A stretch of DNA of 45,925 nucleotides from UBA1563 sp041667115 (GCA_041667115.1 JBAYFO010000028.1:1-45925); one strand, 5' to 3'. Positions 26,019 to 34,895 are shown, counted from the first letter of the stretch. The notes: generated from the letters alone by a model not told the origin. A program made the numbers and translations.

Positions 26019-26340
26019 CTATTCAACGCTAACTGCAAGAAGATTGGTAGGCTGCCTTTGTATATGAACTGTCGCGCCGGAAAATTCCGTAGTTTTTACT
26101 TCTTCTGGTTTCTCAAAATCATTGTACTAATTCATCGCATGTGCTGTTAGTTATTCACCTTTTAATCCCGTAATTGAAATTCCTATTAAGCGGCAGTCTA
26201 TCGCTGAGTTTTATTAACATCAAGATTAGCCGGGCTTATATGGAGTTTACTGTTTTTGTCTTTCGAAGTATATGTGTTGATGGCTTTCATCGACAACGTG
26301 TTATAACGATATCCACGCTTTGCAATTCAACCGGAAGTTT
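26019..26340 (-). pseudogene. Remnant of a GH51 alpha-L-arabinofuranosidase C-terminus
   Basis: Three minus-strand frames joined by frameshifts give pieces in the right order for the C-terminal domain of GH51 arabinofuranosidases. They are LPVELQS, then AINTYTSKDKNSKLHIS with NLDVNKTQ, then LIGISITGLKGE, stop, LTAHAMN, stop, YNDFEKPEEVKTTEF, ending AVSVE and TAG (26019-26021). Family members show corresponding segments: ASASKDKNGxxHISLxN, a LTA-x-D-MN segment, then ahNtFexPexVkPxxF and a terminal SVVVLE. At least two frameshifts and two in-frame stops make it non-functional. The catalytic barrel is absent. Assignment is by eye. Confidence 0.65.
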
Positions 26341-26604
26341 GATTGCATCTTGACAACGTCAGAAGTATATTTTATTTAGCCATAAATCAGGTATTTTGAA
26401 ATAACAAAATCCACCTTAAATTAATCCCAAAATAACTCCTATCTTTGGGGGACAGTTAACTGAAAGGGAAGTGAAGTAACAAGAGAATTGAACAATGAAA
26501 TTATTTTAGTAATATAAAAGTGAATGTCACCTGGATAAAATTAAAAAGGTTTCCTAAAAATCTCCATGGGAAAGAAAAAGAGTGTATTTGGGAGAAACAA
26601 AAAT
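26341..26604. other. AT-rich spacer beyond the gene remnants
   Basis: Probably a continuation of the eroded region. I could not read any further coherent GH51 sequence here. Confidence 0.4.
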
Positions 26605-26634
26605 GCGAATATCGCTTAAAATCGTAATATTCGC
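26605..26634 (-). terminator. Terminator for tRNA-Ser
   Basis: Read on the minus strand, GCGAATAT and ATATTCGC form an eight-pair stem around a 14-base loop, followed by ATTTTTG. It starts 15-18 bases after the tRNA 3' end and fits a simple intrinsic terminator. Confidence 0.7.
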
Positions 26635-26648
26635 GTCTTTATTTTAAC

Positions 26649-26740
26649 TGGCGGAGAGGCCGGGATTCGAACCCGGGGTACAGTTTTACCCGTACGGCGG
26701 TTTAGCAAACCGCTGGTTTCAGCCACTCACCCACCTCTCC
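26649..26740 (-). tRNA. tRNA-Ser (anticodon GCT), CCA encoded
   Basis: Minus-strand class II tRNA. The acceptor GGAGAGG pairs with CCTCTCC, followed by discriminator G and an encoded CCA (26649-26651). The anticodon loop TTGCTAA gives GCT for Ser (AGC/AGT). The long variable arm CGTACGGG...CTGTACCCC and the T arm GGGTTCGAATCCC are present. The 23 bases at its 5' end are repeated at 26803-26825. Confidence 0.96.
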
Positions 26741-26770
26741 AAGTTTATGAAATTGATCCAATGAGCCATT

Positions 26771-26825
26771 ACGGCAGTTTCGCAATCCCGATGATATCGG
26801 GATTCAGCCACTCACCCACCTCTCC
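26771..26825 (-). pseudogene. Broken 5' duplicate of tRNA-Ser
   Basis: The first 23 bases of tRNA-Ser (GGAGAGGTGGGTGAGTGGCT, then GAA) recur exactly. They are followed by an eight-pair hairpin, ATCCCGAT-ATC-ATCGGGAT, that replaces most of the anticodon stem. Then comes a diverged match to the anticodon 3' side and variable arm start (TTGCGAAACTGCCGTA against TTGCTAAACCGCCGTA). The T arm and 3' acceptor are missing, so it cannot be a functional tRNA. Confidence 0.8.
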
Positions 26826-26871
26826 GTTTTTTAAAAAATTACACCGAAAAGTTAATGAATTTTCTTCAAAC

Positions 26872-29115
26872 TTAAAATAGGAATTTATAACTGAGTGAAA
26901 TATTTCTTCCCGGCATAAAGGTAAACTCCTTAACAGCAGAAAGATGGTCTTTATACTCCCGATTGAAAGCATTTTCAATTTTTAAAGAGATGATGTGTGC
27001 AAATCTTCCTGAAAAGAGTTTAATACCGCCGTAAAAATCAGCAAGGAAATACCCTGGCGTCGGAGTTTCATTTTGTGAAATATAATTTTGAGATGCAGCT
27101 ATTTTTAGAGTCGAACCAAACCAAAATTGATCAACGGTATACCGTGCTTCAAAAGAAAACCGGAACGGAGGAATTTGGGGTAAACTCTCTTTTGTTTTAC
27201 TATTCATAGCCCTTACATAATCCGCAATCACTGTAGTTGCAAGATTATTCACAACTTTAAGACTTACCTTACTTTCAAAACCATAGAATATCGCTTCGTC
27301 GTTTCTATACTGCTTTACACGAAATCCGGTAGAATCATTAAAACCTATAAGCATGTTTGTAAGCGGATTCGTTTCATCACTATAAAAGAGTGGCAATGGA
27401 GTTCTCGAGATAAAATTACTAATTGAATTTACATATCCGGTTATTTCCGCAGAGCAATCTTCACTAATTGATCTTACCCCAAGGTCAAATCCTAAACTAT
27501 TTTCGATTGATAAATTTCTATTCCCGATATCAAAACTGTTTGCTGCTTCGTGGATACCATACGAGGCAAGTTCATCGGCGCCCGGTGATCGAAATGCTTT
27601 TGCCAGGTTAAAAAAGATTGATTGTTGCTCAGAAAGTGAATAAACTGCTCCGAAAGAACCGGAGAGTGTCGAAAAATATTTCTTCTGATGTATAAAAGAA
27701 GAATCAGTTAGTACGGCTGGGCTTATATCTATTGAATTAATCTCAGTTCTAAATCCGAATGAGAAATTTAATTTACCGAATTTCATTTGTTCAAAAATAT
27801 ATCCAGCTGCCGTTATGGATTGAGTATTTGGAGTTATAGCTTCGCTTCCAAGTATCTTATATTTTTGATACGATGATGAGAGACCGAAAATTCCATTCAA
27901 AAAAAATAATACGGGGAGATGTTTTGAAGAAACATCTATATTGGCTGACTCAAGATTGAACGAAGTGCCGATAATTCCACTATATTTATCAATTTCATTA
28001 TGATGGTAATTTTGATAACTCCCCTTGAGATCAAATTCTGATAAGAAACTATTTTTCAACTTAACATCTGTAATGTACTTAACTTGAGTTTTATGCATGT
28101 CTATGTATGTTAGAGCAGTGCTTCCAGAAGGTGCGGGCAACCCATACTTATTATTGAAAGATGAAAAACTTATTCCGGTAATTCCCCAATCTGGTTGGAA
28201 CGATACTCCGGTTTGCCCCCCAAAAGTTTCAAAAAAAGAATTTAGTGTGGTCCCACCCGTGGGAATTTTATAATCAGATGCTTTCCTTTTATAAAAATTT
28301 CCATGAAATGAAAAAAGGTTGACACCGTAATTAAGATGCAGATTTGTTAAATATTGATTATTCACGGAACTCCCTTCAGTAAGAAAGTGACCATTTAATT
28401 GTTGAGGAATGGTTGAGGGAATAGCATCAGTAATAACATTTACAACTCCTCCGATTGCATTACTTCCATAGAGCAGACTTGCCGGACCTCTAATAATTTC
28501 GATTTTTTCCGGTTCACTTCCATCATCCGAAATTCCATGATCATCGGAAGCTGAGGATAGGTCTCCCATACGCAAACCATCTTCTAAAATTAAGATCATG
28601 TTATTACTAAATCCTCTGATAACAGGACGAGCAGCGGCAGTACCATTTGAGCGCATTGCAACACCGGGTTGAAAATCTAAGGATTGCGCTAAAGTTGCAC
28701 TTCTTTTAATTTGTAAATCAAGTTGAGAAAGTGAAATGGTGGACTGAGAAAGTTCTTTTAGATCAAGGGAAAAAGGATTTCCTGTAACTATGGTTTCAGT
28801 TAAATTTATAACATGCTCATGCATCTGAATAACAAGTTTTTCTTTTTGTGGAACTGATATCTTTTTCGTTGCTTCTTTGTGTCCTGTAAGGGACGCCACA
28901 AGAGTATAATTCCCTTGGTGAAGATTAGAGAACTGAAAGACTCCATTCTCATCGGTTTCGACGAATATTTTACCTTCTTTCAGAAAAACATTAACCCCGA
29001 TTAACGGCTCCTGATTATGTGAATCGATAATTAAACCTTGCAAAACAAAATTCTGTTGAGAAAAACTAACAGAAAACATTAAATAAATAACAAATACAAA
29101 AAAATATTTTAGCAT
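26872..29115 (-). CDS. TonB-dependent receptor, ZnuD-like (probable metal uptake)
   Basis: Outer-membrane beta-barrel receptor of 747 residues. Order: signal peptide (1-19), carboxypeptidase-like beta domain (25-100), plug (105-235) and barrel to the final aromatic SLSYKFLF. The plug carries RPVIRGFSNNMILILEDGLR and IEIIRGPASLLYGSNAIGG. The stretch GDLSSASDDHG just after the plug's LEDGLR resembles the conserved sSxSpDHa segment of ZnuD-type zinc receptors, with a histidine. Metal uptake is therefore favoured over siderophores or sugars, and is supported by the small His-containing protein encoded 49 bases upstream. Zinc versus copper cannot be settled. No Zur-type box was recognised. Confidence 0.88.
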   Translation of the reverse strand: MLKYFFVFVIYLMFSVSFSQQNFVLQGLIIDSHNQEPLIGVNVFLKEGKIFVETDENGVFQFSNLHQGNYTLVASLTGHKEATKKISVPQKEKLVIQMHEHVINLTETIVTGNPFSLDLKELSQSTISLSQLDLQIKRSATLAQSLDFQPGVAMRSNGTAAARPVIRGFSNNMILILEDGLRMGDLSSASDDHGISDDGSEPEKIEIIRGPASLLYGSNAIGGVVNVITDAIPSTIPQQLNGHFLTEGSSVNNQYLTNLHLNYGVNLFSFHGNFYKRKASDYKIPTGGTTLNSFFETFGGQTGVSFQPDWGITGISFSSFNNKYGLPAPSGSTALTYIDMHKTQVKYITDVKLKNSFLSEFDLKGSYQNYHHNEIDKYSGIIGTSFNLESANIDVSSKHLPVLFFLNGIFGLSSSYQKYKILGSEAITPNTQSITAAGYIFEQMKFGKLNFSFGFRTEINSIDISPAVLTDSSFIHQKKYFSTLSGSFGAVYSLSEQQSIFFNLAKAFRSPGADELASYGIHEAANSFDIGNRNLSIENSLGFDLGVRSISEDCSAEITGYVNSISNFISRTPLPLFYSDETNPLTNMLIGFNDSTGFRVKQYRNDEAIFYGFESKVSLKVVNNLATTVIADYVRAMNSKTKESLPQIPPFRFSFEARYTVDQFWFGSTLKIAASQNYISQNETPTPGYFLADFYGGIKLFSGRFAHIISLKIENAFNREYKDHLSAVKEFTFMPGRNISLSYKFLF

Positions 29116-29164
29116 AGAAACTCCTTAGTTAAAAGTGGTAATTAGGAAAAAATAGATGGTGGAA

Positions 29165-29512
29165 CTAAATTGTTGGAGGAGCTCTAAGCGGATAAGAAAG
29201 ATTAAATATTTTATTTTGGACACAAGGAAGGATAGTCACAATGCTTTCTTCTACCAAGGGAAGTTTGATGTTGATTCCCAACGGAAAAAGATTTGTAATA
29301 GTAATGGATTGGAAAAATTGATCGAGTGAACAAATTTCAGAGTTGTCTAAGAAATCGCTAACAGCATTACTTTTATTTTGGAGAGAAATGGAAGTATTCC
29401 CACTATTACCTAGTGAATAAGTATGATAATGAAATGAACCGGCCGTAACTAGAAATAGATAGGCTGCAAGTAAAAAGTATTGCTTTATTTGATTTAATGA
29501 TTTTGTTTTCAC
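29165..29512 (-). CDS. Small exported protein upstream of the metal receptor (DUF2946-like layout)
   Basis: About 115 residues. A hydrophobic N-terminal segment (QYFLLAAYLFLVTAGSF) is followed immediately by HYH, then two separated cysteines, and the protein ends LRAPPTI. A His pair behind the signal and an R-x-P-P terminus are hallmarks, from memory, of DUF2946-like proteins that accompany TonB-dependent copper or zinc receptors. I prefer the GTG at 29512, with a GGAG 12 bases upstream; an in-frame TTG at 29530 would add six residues. It probably lies in one transcript with the receptor, and a metal-handling role is inferred. Confidence 0.65.
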   Translation of the reverse strand: MKTKSLNQIKQYFLLAAYLFLVTAGSFHYHTYSLGNSGNTSISLQNKSNAVSDFLDNSEICSLDQFFQSITITNLFPLGINIKLPLVEESIVTILPCVQNKIFNLSYPLRAPPTI

Positions 29513-29624
29513 ATTTGCAAAATACTCCAAACAAATACGGGAGAAAAGAGAAATATTTTTACTAGCAGTAATTTTGTAGGGTAAGACTTATTCTGTAATT
29601 TTGATAACAAAAAACAAAAGAGAA

Positions 29625-30797
29625 ATGGCAAAGTTTTCAGGTGTTAATTATTTTAATATTGATGATCTCCTTTTTGAAGATGAGCTTCTCGTAAGAGAAA
29701 CTGTGCGGAGTTTCGTTGATAATGAAGTGCTTCCACAAATAGTCAAGTACAACAGAGAAGGAAAATTCCCTCATTATCTTGTTCCTAAAATGGCTGAGCT
29801 AGGTTTGCTAGGTCCAACATTGCCTGCAAAATATGGATGTGCTGAAATGAATAATGTTGCATATGGCTTAATTATGCAGGAACTTGAAAGGGGAGACAGC
29901 GGAGTTAGAAGTTTTGCTTCAGTAATGAGTGCATTAGTAATGTATCCTATTTTCACATTTGGATCTGAAGAACAAAAAGATTACTGGCTCCCTCTACTTG
30001 CAAAAGGTGAAAAAATAGGATGTTTTGGATTAACTGAACCAGATTATGGATCAAATCCTGGCGGGATGGTTACAAAAGCAGAAAAAGCAGACGGCGGATT
30101 TTTACTTAACGGTGCTAAAATGTGGATTACAAACGGAACGATTGCAGATGTTGCTGTTGTATGGGCTAAATTGGATGGTGTTGTAAATGGTTTTTTAGTA
30201 GAAAAAGATTTTAAGGGATTTTCTGCTCCCGAAATGATGGGGAAACATTCCCTGCGTGCTTCCGTTACTTCGGAATTGATATTTAATAATGTATTCATTC
30301 CGGAAAAGAATCTTCTTCCGAAAGGAATAGGTCTGAAATCTCCTTTAATGTGTTTGAATCAAGCGAGATATGGAATTGCCTGGGGGGTAGTTGGTGCAAT
30401 GATGGCTTGTTATGATTCAGCACTAGAGTATGCTAAAAGTAGAAAACAATTTTCTAAACCAATTGCAGCTTATCAGTTAACACAGATGAAGTTAGTACAA
30501 ATGTTAACGGAGATTACAAAGTCGCAACTACTAAATGTTCAGTTAGGGCGATTGAAAGACAATGGGAAACTAAGATTTCAGCAAGTCTCATTGGCAAAAA
30601 GGAATAATTGTGAAGTTGCTCTAAATATTGCTAGAAGCTCCAGAGAAATATTGGGAGCAAACGGTATTTTAGATGATTATCCTGTTATGCGTCATGCTGC
30701 CAATTTAGAATCAGTAAAGACTTATGAAGGAACTCACGAAATGCATACATTAATTATTGGTGAAGATATAACAGGTTTTGCTGCTTTTGATAATTAA
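29625..30797 (+). CDS. Acyl-CoA dehydrogenase, glutaryl-CoA dehydrogenase type
   Basis: FAD-dependent oxidation and decarboxylation of glutaryl-CoA to crotonyl-CoA in lysine and tryptophan breakdown. About 390 residues from the ATG at 29625; a TTG at 29601 would add eight. The flavin-binding motif CFGLTEPDYGSNPGGM and WITNGTIADVAVVWA fit the family, and the catalytic base E368 lies in TYEGTHEMHTLIIGEDITG. That YEGTHxxHxLxxGxxITG form is the glutaryl-CoA dehydrogenase version. It is 16 bases ahead of guaB in the same direction. No electron-transfer flavoprotein gene is near. Another short-chain acyl-CoA substrate remains possible. Confidence 0.88.
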   Translation: MAKFSGVNYFNIDDLLFEDELLVRETVRSFVDNEVLPQIVKYNREGKFPHYLVPKMAELGLLGPTLPAKYGCAEMNNVAYGLIMQELERGDSGVRSFASVMSALVMYPIFTFGSEEQKDYWLPLLAKGEKIGCFGLTEPDYGSNPGGMVTKAEKADGGFLLNGAKMWITNGTIADVAVVWAKLDGVVNGFLVEKDFKGFSAPEMMGKHSLRASVTSELIFNNVFIPEKNLLPKGIGLKSPLMCLNQARYGIAWGVVGAMMACYDSALEYAKSRKQFSKPIAAYQLTQMKLVQMLTEITKSQLLNVQLGRLKDNGKLRFQQVSLAKRNNCEVALNIARSSREILGANGILDDYPVMRHAANLESVKTYEGTHEMHTLIIGEDITGFAAFDN

Positions 30798-30813
30798 ATA
30801 ACGAAAGTTTAAG

Positions 30814-32280
30814 ATGAAGAATCAAAAAATAATATATGAAGGATTGACTTTTGACGATGTATTATTACAACCTCGGAAATCAAATGTGCTCCCGCGAGAA
30901 GTAGAAATAAAAACAAAACTTACAAAAGAAATATCGATTAATATCCCTTTTGTTTCTGCAGCTATGGATACAGTTACGGAATCAAACATGGCTATTGCTT
31001 TAGCGCGGGAAGGTGGTCTCGGGATCATTCATAAAAATATGAGCATTGAAGCCCAAGCAGAAGAGGTTGACAAAGTTAAACGCTCAGAAAGTGGTATGAT
31101 TAGGAATCCAGTTACAGTTAATCCAGAACAACGCATTTATGATGCTCTAGAACTAATGAAGAAATATAGGATTAGTGGAATTCCGGTTATAGATAATACA
31201 GCTAAATTGGTTGGTATTTTAACTAACCGTGATTTAAGATTTTCTCCAAATCCAAATTTGAAGATCAAAGAGTTGATGACCAAGGAGAACTTGATCACTG
31301 CTCCAATCGGAACAGACTTTGCGACGGCCGAAAAGTTATTGCAACAATATAAAATTGAAAAACTTCCCGTTGTTGATAAGAATGGAAAACTTAAAGGCTT
31401 AATTACTTACAAGGATATTCTTAAAAAAATACAACATCCATTTGCAAGTAAAGATAAACTTGGCAGATTACAAGTTGGTGGAGCAGTTGGAGTTACAAAA
31501 GATACATTTGAACGAGTTGAAGCCCTTATCTCGTCATCAGTTGATGTAATTGTGATAGATACTGCACATGGCCAATCAAAAGGTGTATTAAGTATTGTCA
31601 AAGATTTTAAAAAGAAATTTAAGGATACACAGCTAATTGTTGGAAATATAGCAACTTCCAGTGCTGCACTTGAATTATATTCTCTTGGCGTTGATGCAGT
31701 AAAAGTTGGGATTGGTCCAGGTTCAATTTGTACAACTAGAGTTGTAACCGGCGTTGGTGTTCCGCAAATTAGCGCAATTATGGATGTAGCTAATGCATTA
31801 AAAGGGAAGAACTTACCTATCATTGCAGATGGTGGGATTAAATATACTGGAGATGCCGTTAAAGCAATCGCTGCGGGAGCAGATTCCGTGATGATTGGAA
31901 GTTTGTTTGCGGGAGTTGAAGAAAGTCCTGGAGAGAAAATCCTTTTAGAAGGGAGAAGTTTTAAATCTTACCGTGGAATGGGTTCTCTTGGAGCAATGCA
32001 ATATGGAAGCAAAGACAGATATTTCCAAGATATGGAAGAAGATATTAAAAAATTAGTTCCTGAAGGTGTGGAAGGAAGGGTACCTTATAAGGGCCAGCTC
32101 TCAGATACTATTTTACAATTTATTGGCGGATTGAGAGCCGCTATGGGGTATTGCGGTGTAAAAAATATTAAAGAATTGAAAGAGAAAACGCAGTTTATAA
32201 AAATGACATCGGCAGGTTTTAGAGAAAGCCATGCCCATGATGTGATTATAACTAAAGAATCTCCGAATTATCACAGGTAA
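30814..32280 (+). CDS. guaB: IMP dehydrogenase
   Basis: NAD-dependent oxidation of IMP to XMP, the first committed step of GMP synthesis. The 488 residues form the classic TIM barrel with an inserted pair of CBS domains (about 95-145 and 155-205), which bind adenine nucleotides for allosteric control. The catalytic C306 is in GIGPGSICTTRVVTGVG. ADGGIKYTGD, the GSLFAGVEESPGE phosphate loop and the flap region YRGMGSLGAM are intact. It is the second gene of a cluster running from the acyl-CoA dehydrogenase through guaB and a glycosyltransferase to purD. Confidence 0.98.
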   Translation: MKNQKIIYEGLTFDDVLLQPRKSNVLPREVEIKTKLTKEISINIPFVSAAMDTVTESNMAIALAREGGLGIIHKNMSIEAQAEEVDKVKRSESGMIRNPVTVNPEQRIYDALELMKKYRISGIPVIDNTAKLVGILTNRDLRFSPNPNLKIKELMTKENLITAPIGTDFATAEKLLQQYKIEKLPVVDKNGKLKGLITYKDILKKIQHPFASKDKLGRLQVGGAVGVTKDTFERVEALISSSVDVIVIDTAHGQSKGVLSIVKDFKKKFKDTQLIVGNIATSSAALELYSLGVDAVKVGIGPGSICTTRVVTGVGVPQISAIMDVANALKGKNLPIIADGGIKYTGDAVKAIAAGADSVMIGSLFAGVEESPGEKILLEGRSFKSYRGMGSLGAMQYGSKDRYFQDMEEDIKKLVPEGVEGRVPYKGQLSDTILQFIGGLRAAMGYCGVKNIKELKEKTQFIKMTSAGFRESHAHDVIITKESPNYHR

Positions 32281-32314
32281 CAATTCATAAATTATTTCGG
32301 ATTAAGAGTTTATA

Positions 32315-33592
32315 ATGTTCAAAGTACTTGTTATAGCATATTATTTCCCTCCAATGGGTCTAAGCGGTGTACAAAGGATTCTTAAATTTATAAAATATTT
32401 TCCTGAAAACAACTGGATGCCGACTGTATTAACTTCTGCCGAAACCGGCTACTTTGCCCATGATCCTGCATTATTAAATGAGGTTGATAAGAGTATACGC
32501 GTTATCCGTGTAAATGGGCATGAACTAAATGCAAAATTAAGTTCTTTTGGAACGATAAAAATGCCTGGAGAATTTACAAGAAAATTGATTAACAGAATCA
32601 GTCAATTCTTTTTTATTCCAGACAACAAAGTATCATGGACAAAAAAAGCTATTATTGAAGCAAGAAAACTTTTAAGCAATGAGCAATTTGATTTAATTTT
32701 TGTTTCTGCTCCTCCTTTTTCAGCTTTTCAATTGGGGGCCAGATTGAAAAAAGAATTTAAAATTCCTCTTGCAATAGACTACAGAGATTTGTGGTTTGGT
32801 TACCAGTTTTCTAAATATCTTACACCTTATCATGCTTATAAGCACAAAAAGTTAGAATATGGGGTATTAAAAGTAGCAGATAAAATATTCGTTACAAATA
32901 GAAGAATAAAAGAAAATCAGTTGGAGACTTATAAATTTTTGGATTCCAATGATATTGTGATCATTCCACATGGGTATGATCCTACTGATTTTGAAAGTGC
33001 TCCAATCATCAAAAAGAAGAATAATAAAATGATTTTGACCTATACCGGATCATTTTATGAATTTATTACTCCAAAATATTTGCTTATAGCATTTGCCTTA
33101 TTAAAAAAAGAAAGAAAGGATATAACAGACAATATCGAGCTTTATTTTGTGGGAGCGCAGACGAAAACACTTCGAAAATTGACCGTTAAGTATGGACTGG
33201 AAGATAATGTGAAGGAGTATGGATATTTAACGCACATAGAATCAATTTCAAAACTTAAATCAAGTGATGTATTGTGGTTAATGGTGGGAAATGGTAAAAA
33301 TGACGATACAATTTCTAGCGGGAAATTATTTGAATATTTTGGTTCGAGAAAACCGATAATGGCATGTTTACCTGAGGGAGCACTAAAGTCTTATGCTAGT
33401 CAATATGGAGCAGTTTATCTCTCAGATCCTGAAAATGTTCAGAATATTAAAGAAATCTTGAAGAAAATTTATAATGATTATCAAACTAATTCATTTTTAA
33501 AACCGAATGAAGAATTTATTGAAAAATTTCGGCGTGATTTTTTAACTGAACAATTAACAAAAGAATTCCAATTTATGGTTAAGAATAATTGA
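32315..33592 (+). CDS. GT4-like glycosyltransferase
   Basis: A 425-residue GT-B-fold glycosyltransferase. The N-terminal domain begins IAYYFPPMGLSGVQRILKFI, a typical GT4-type acceptor-side opening. The C-terminal domain has the donor-side pattern LTYTGSFYEF, then ELYFVGA, and SGKLFEYFGSRKPIMAC near residue 350. There the E-x-x-x-x-x-K-x-x-E motif is partly retained as SGKLFEYF. No membrane helix is present. Acceptor and sugar are unknown; surface polysaccharide or lipid glycosylation is likely. Its TGA overlaps the start of purD (TGATG), so a cell-surface enzyme is translationally coupled to a purine gene. Confidence 0.85.
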   Translation: MFKVLVIAYYFPPMGLSGVQRILKFIKYFPENNWMPTVLTSAETGYFAHDPALLNEVDKSIRVIRVNGHELNAKLSSFGTIKMPGEFTRKLINRISQFFFIPDNKVSWTKKAIIEARKLLSNEQFDLIFVSAPPFSAFQLGARLKKEFKIPLAIDYRDLWFGYQFSKYLTPYHAYKHKKLEYGVLKVADKIFVTNRRIKENQLETYKFLDSNDIVIIPHGYDPTDFESAPIIKKKNNKMILTYTGSFYEFITPKYLLIAFALLKKERKDITDNIELYFVGAQTKTLRKLTVKYGLEDNVKEYGYLTHIESISKLKSSDVLWLMVGNGKNDDTISSGKLFEYFGSRKPIMACLPEGALKSYASQYGAVYLSDPENVQNIKEILKKIYNDYQTNSFLKPNEEFIEKFRRDFLTEQLTKEFQFMVKNN

Positions 33593-34869
33593 TGAATATT
33601 TTAATACTAGGAAGCGGCGGTAGGGAACATGCTTTAGCATTAAAAGTTAAGGAATCCCCGCAGTGCAATAAATTATTCATCTCACCGGGAAATGGTGGAA
33701 CTTTTAATTGCGGTGAAAATATTATTTTTTCTTCTAATAATGCTATACTCGATTTTTGTAAAGCAGAAGAAATTGGGCTTGTGATCGTTGGTCCGGAGAA
33801 ATATTTAGTTGACGGGACAGTAGATTTTCTTAGGAGTATGGGGGTCATAGTTTTTGGCCCGGGTGAAAAAGCGGCGAAAATTGAGGCTGATAAAATTTTT
33901 GCCAAAGAATTGATGATAAAAAATAATATACCGACAGGTTTTTATAGAGAATTTACACCTACTTCTTCGAAGGAGGATATTTATTTTTATTTAAAGAAAC
34001 AAAAATATCCTATCGTTATTAAAGCAAATGGATTAGCGGCCGGTAAAGGAGTTGCTATTTGCCGAAATATTTACGACGCGTTGGACGCAATTCTATTGAA
34101 TTTTGACGAGAGAGCTTTTGGAGAAGCCAGCGATAAAATATTGATAGAACAATTTCTTGTGGGTGAAGAAGCTTCGCTTTTTGTAATCTCTGATGGTGAA
34201 AATTATTTCTGTCTTCCGGCTGCACAGGATCACAAAAGAATAGGTGATAACGATACAGGGAAGAACACGGGTGGAATGGGAGCGTACGCTCCGGCATTTA
34301 TTATCTCCGATGAAATATTAAAGCTTATTGAAGACACTATTGTTAAACCAACACTTTTAGGACTGCAACAATTAGGAACACCCTTTATCGGATGTCTTTT
34401 TTGTGGATTAATCTTAACAAGTGATGGTCCCAAAGTAATTGAGTTTAATGCTAGATTCGGTGATCCTGAAACTCAAGCGGTTATGAATGTGATAGATGGA
34501 GATTTTCTTGAACTTCTTTATTCTGCTGCAAAAGGGAAGATAAATAAAAATGCGGTTACGTATAACGGAGGAGTTTCCGTTTGCGTTGTCACTGCCTCCG
34601 AAGGATATCCGGATGAGTATGAAACTAATTTTAAAATATTCGGTTTAGAAAACATTGATTATTCATCAACAAAAGTATATCATGCTGGAACCTGTTTAAA
34701 GGATGGGAAAATTTTTACAAACGGCGGGAGAGTCTTAGGCGTAACTTCCTTTGTTCGGGAGAAAAACTTTGATAAAGCAATCAAACTTGCATATCAAGCT
34801 GTCTCGGAAGTCTCATATGAAAACATCTATTTCAGAACTGATATCGGGAAAAGAGCTCTGAATTTTTAA
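33592..34869 (+). CDS. purD: Phosphoribosylamine-glycine ligase (GAR synthetase)
   Basis: ATP-grasp enzyme making glycinamide ribonucleotide from phosphoribosylamine, glycine and ATP, the second step of purine synthesis. The 425 residues begin MNILILGSGGREHALA. GPEKYLVDG, the ATP-grasp segment IVIKANGLAAGKGV, the glycine-rich NTGGMGAYAP and the metal-binding EFNARFGDPETQ are intact. I take the ATG at 33592, which shares a base with the preceding TGA, over the TTG at 33589. It closes the guaB cluster, with purB located 30 kb away. Confidence 0.97.
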   Translation: MNILILGSGGREHALALKVKESPQCNKLFISPGNGGTFNCGENIIFSSNNAILDFCKAEEIGLVIVGPEKYLVDGTVDFLRSMGVIVFGPGEKAAKIEADKIFAKELMIKNNIPTGFYREFTPTSSKEDIYFYLKKQKYPIVIKANGLAAGKGVAICRNIYDALDAILLNFDERAFGEASDKILIEQFLVGEEASLFVISDGENYFCLPAAQDHKRIGDNDTGKNTGGMGAYAPAFIISDEILKLIEDTIVKPTLLGLQQLGTPFIGCLFCGLILTSDGPKVIEFNARFGDPETQAVMNVIDGDFLELLYSAAKGKINKNAVTYNGGVSVCVVTASEGYPDEYETNFKIFGLENIDYSSTKVYHAGTCLKDGKIFTNGGRVLGVTSFVREKNFDKAIKLAYQAVSEVSYENIYFRTDIGKRALNF

Positions 34870-34883
34870 TTTGTTTTTGAGAG

Positions 34884-34895
34884 ACCATCGATGGT
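34884..34895. repeat. Short palindrome after purD
   Basis: ACCATCGATGGT is a perfect 12-base palindrome 14 bases past the purD stop, followed by TTAATAAAATAAC. It could form a small hairpin ending the cluster transcript, but it lacks a loop and a T-run. Nothing else is seen in the 271-base gap to the MFS gene. Confidence 0.3.

Noticed and set aside
25860..26100. Single AraC regulator with a XylR-type ligand domain
   Set aside because: The part preceding the helix-turn-helix ends in its own TAG and fits the GH51 C-terminus better than a ligand domain, so two separate remnants are more likely.
26771..26825. Second functional tRNA
   Set aside because: The 3' acceptor strand and T arm are missing, and a hairpin replaces most of the anticodon stem.
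31407..31823. 138-codon open frame opposite guaB
   Set aside because: It is antisense to the conserved barrel of IMP dehydrogenase and its product resembles no family.
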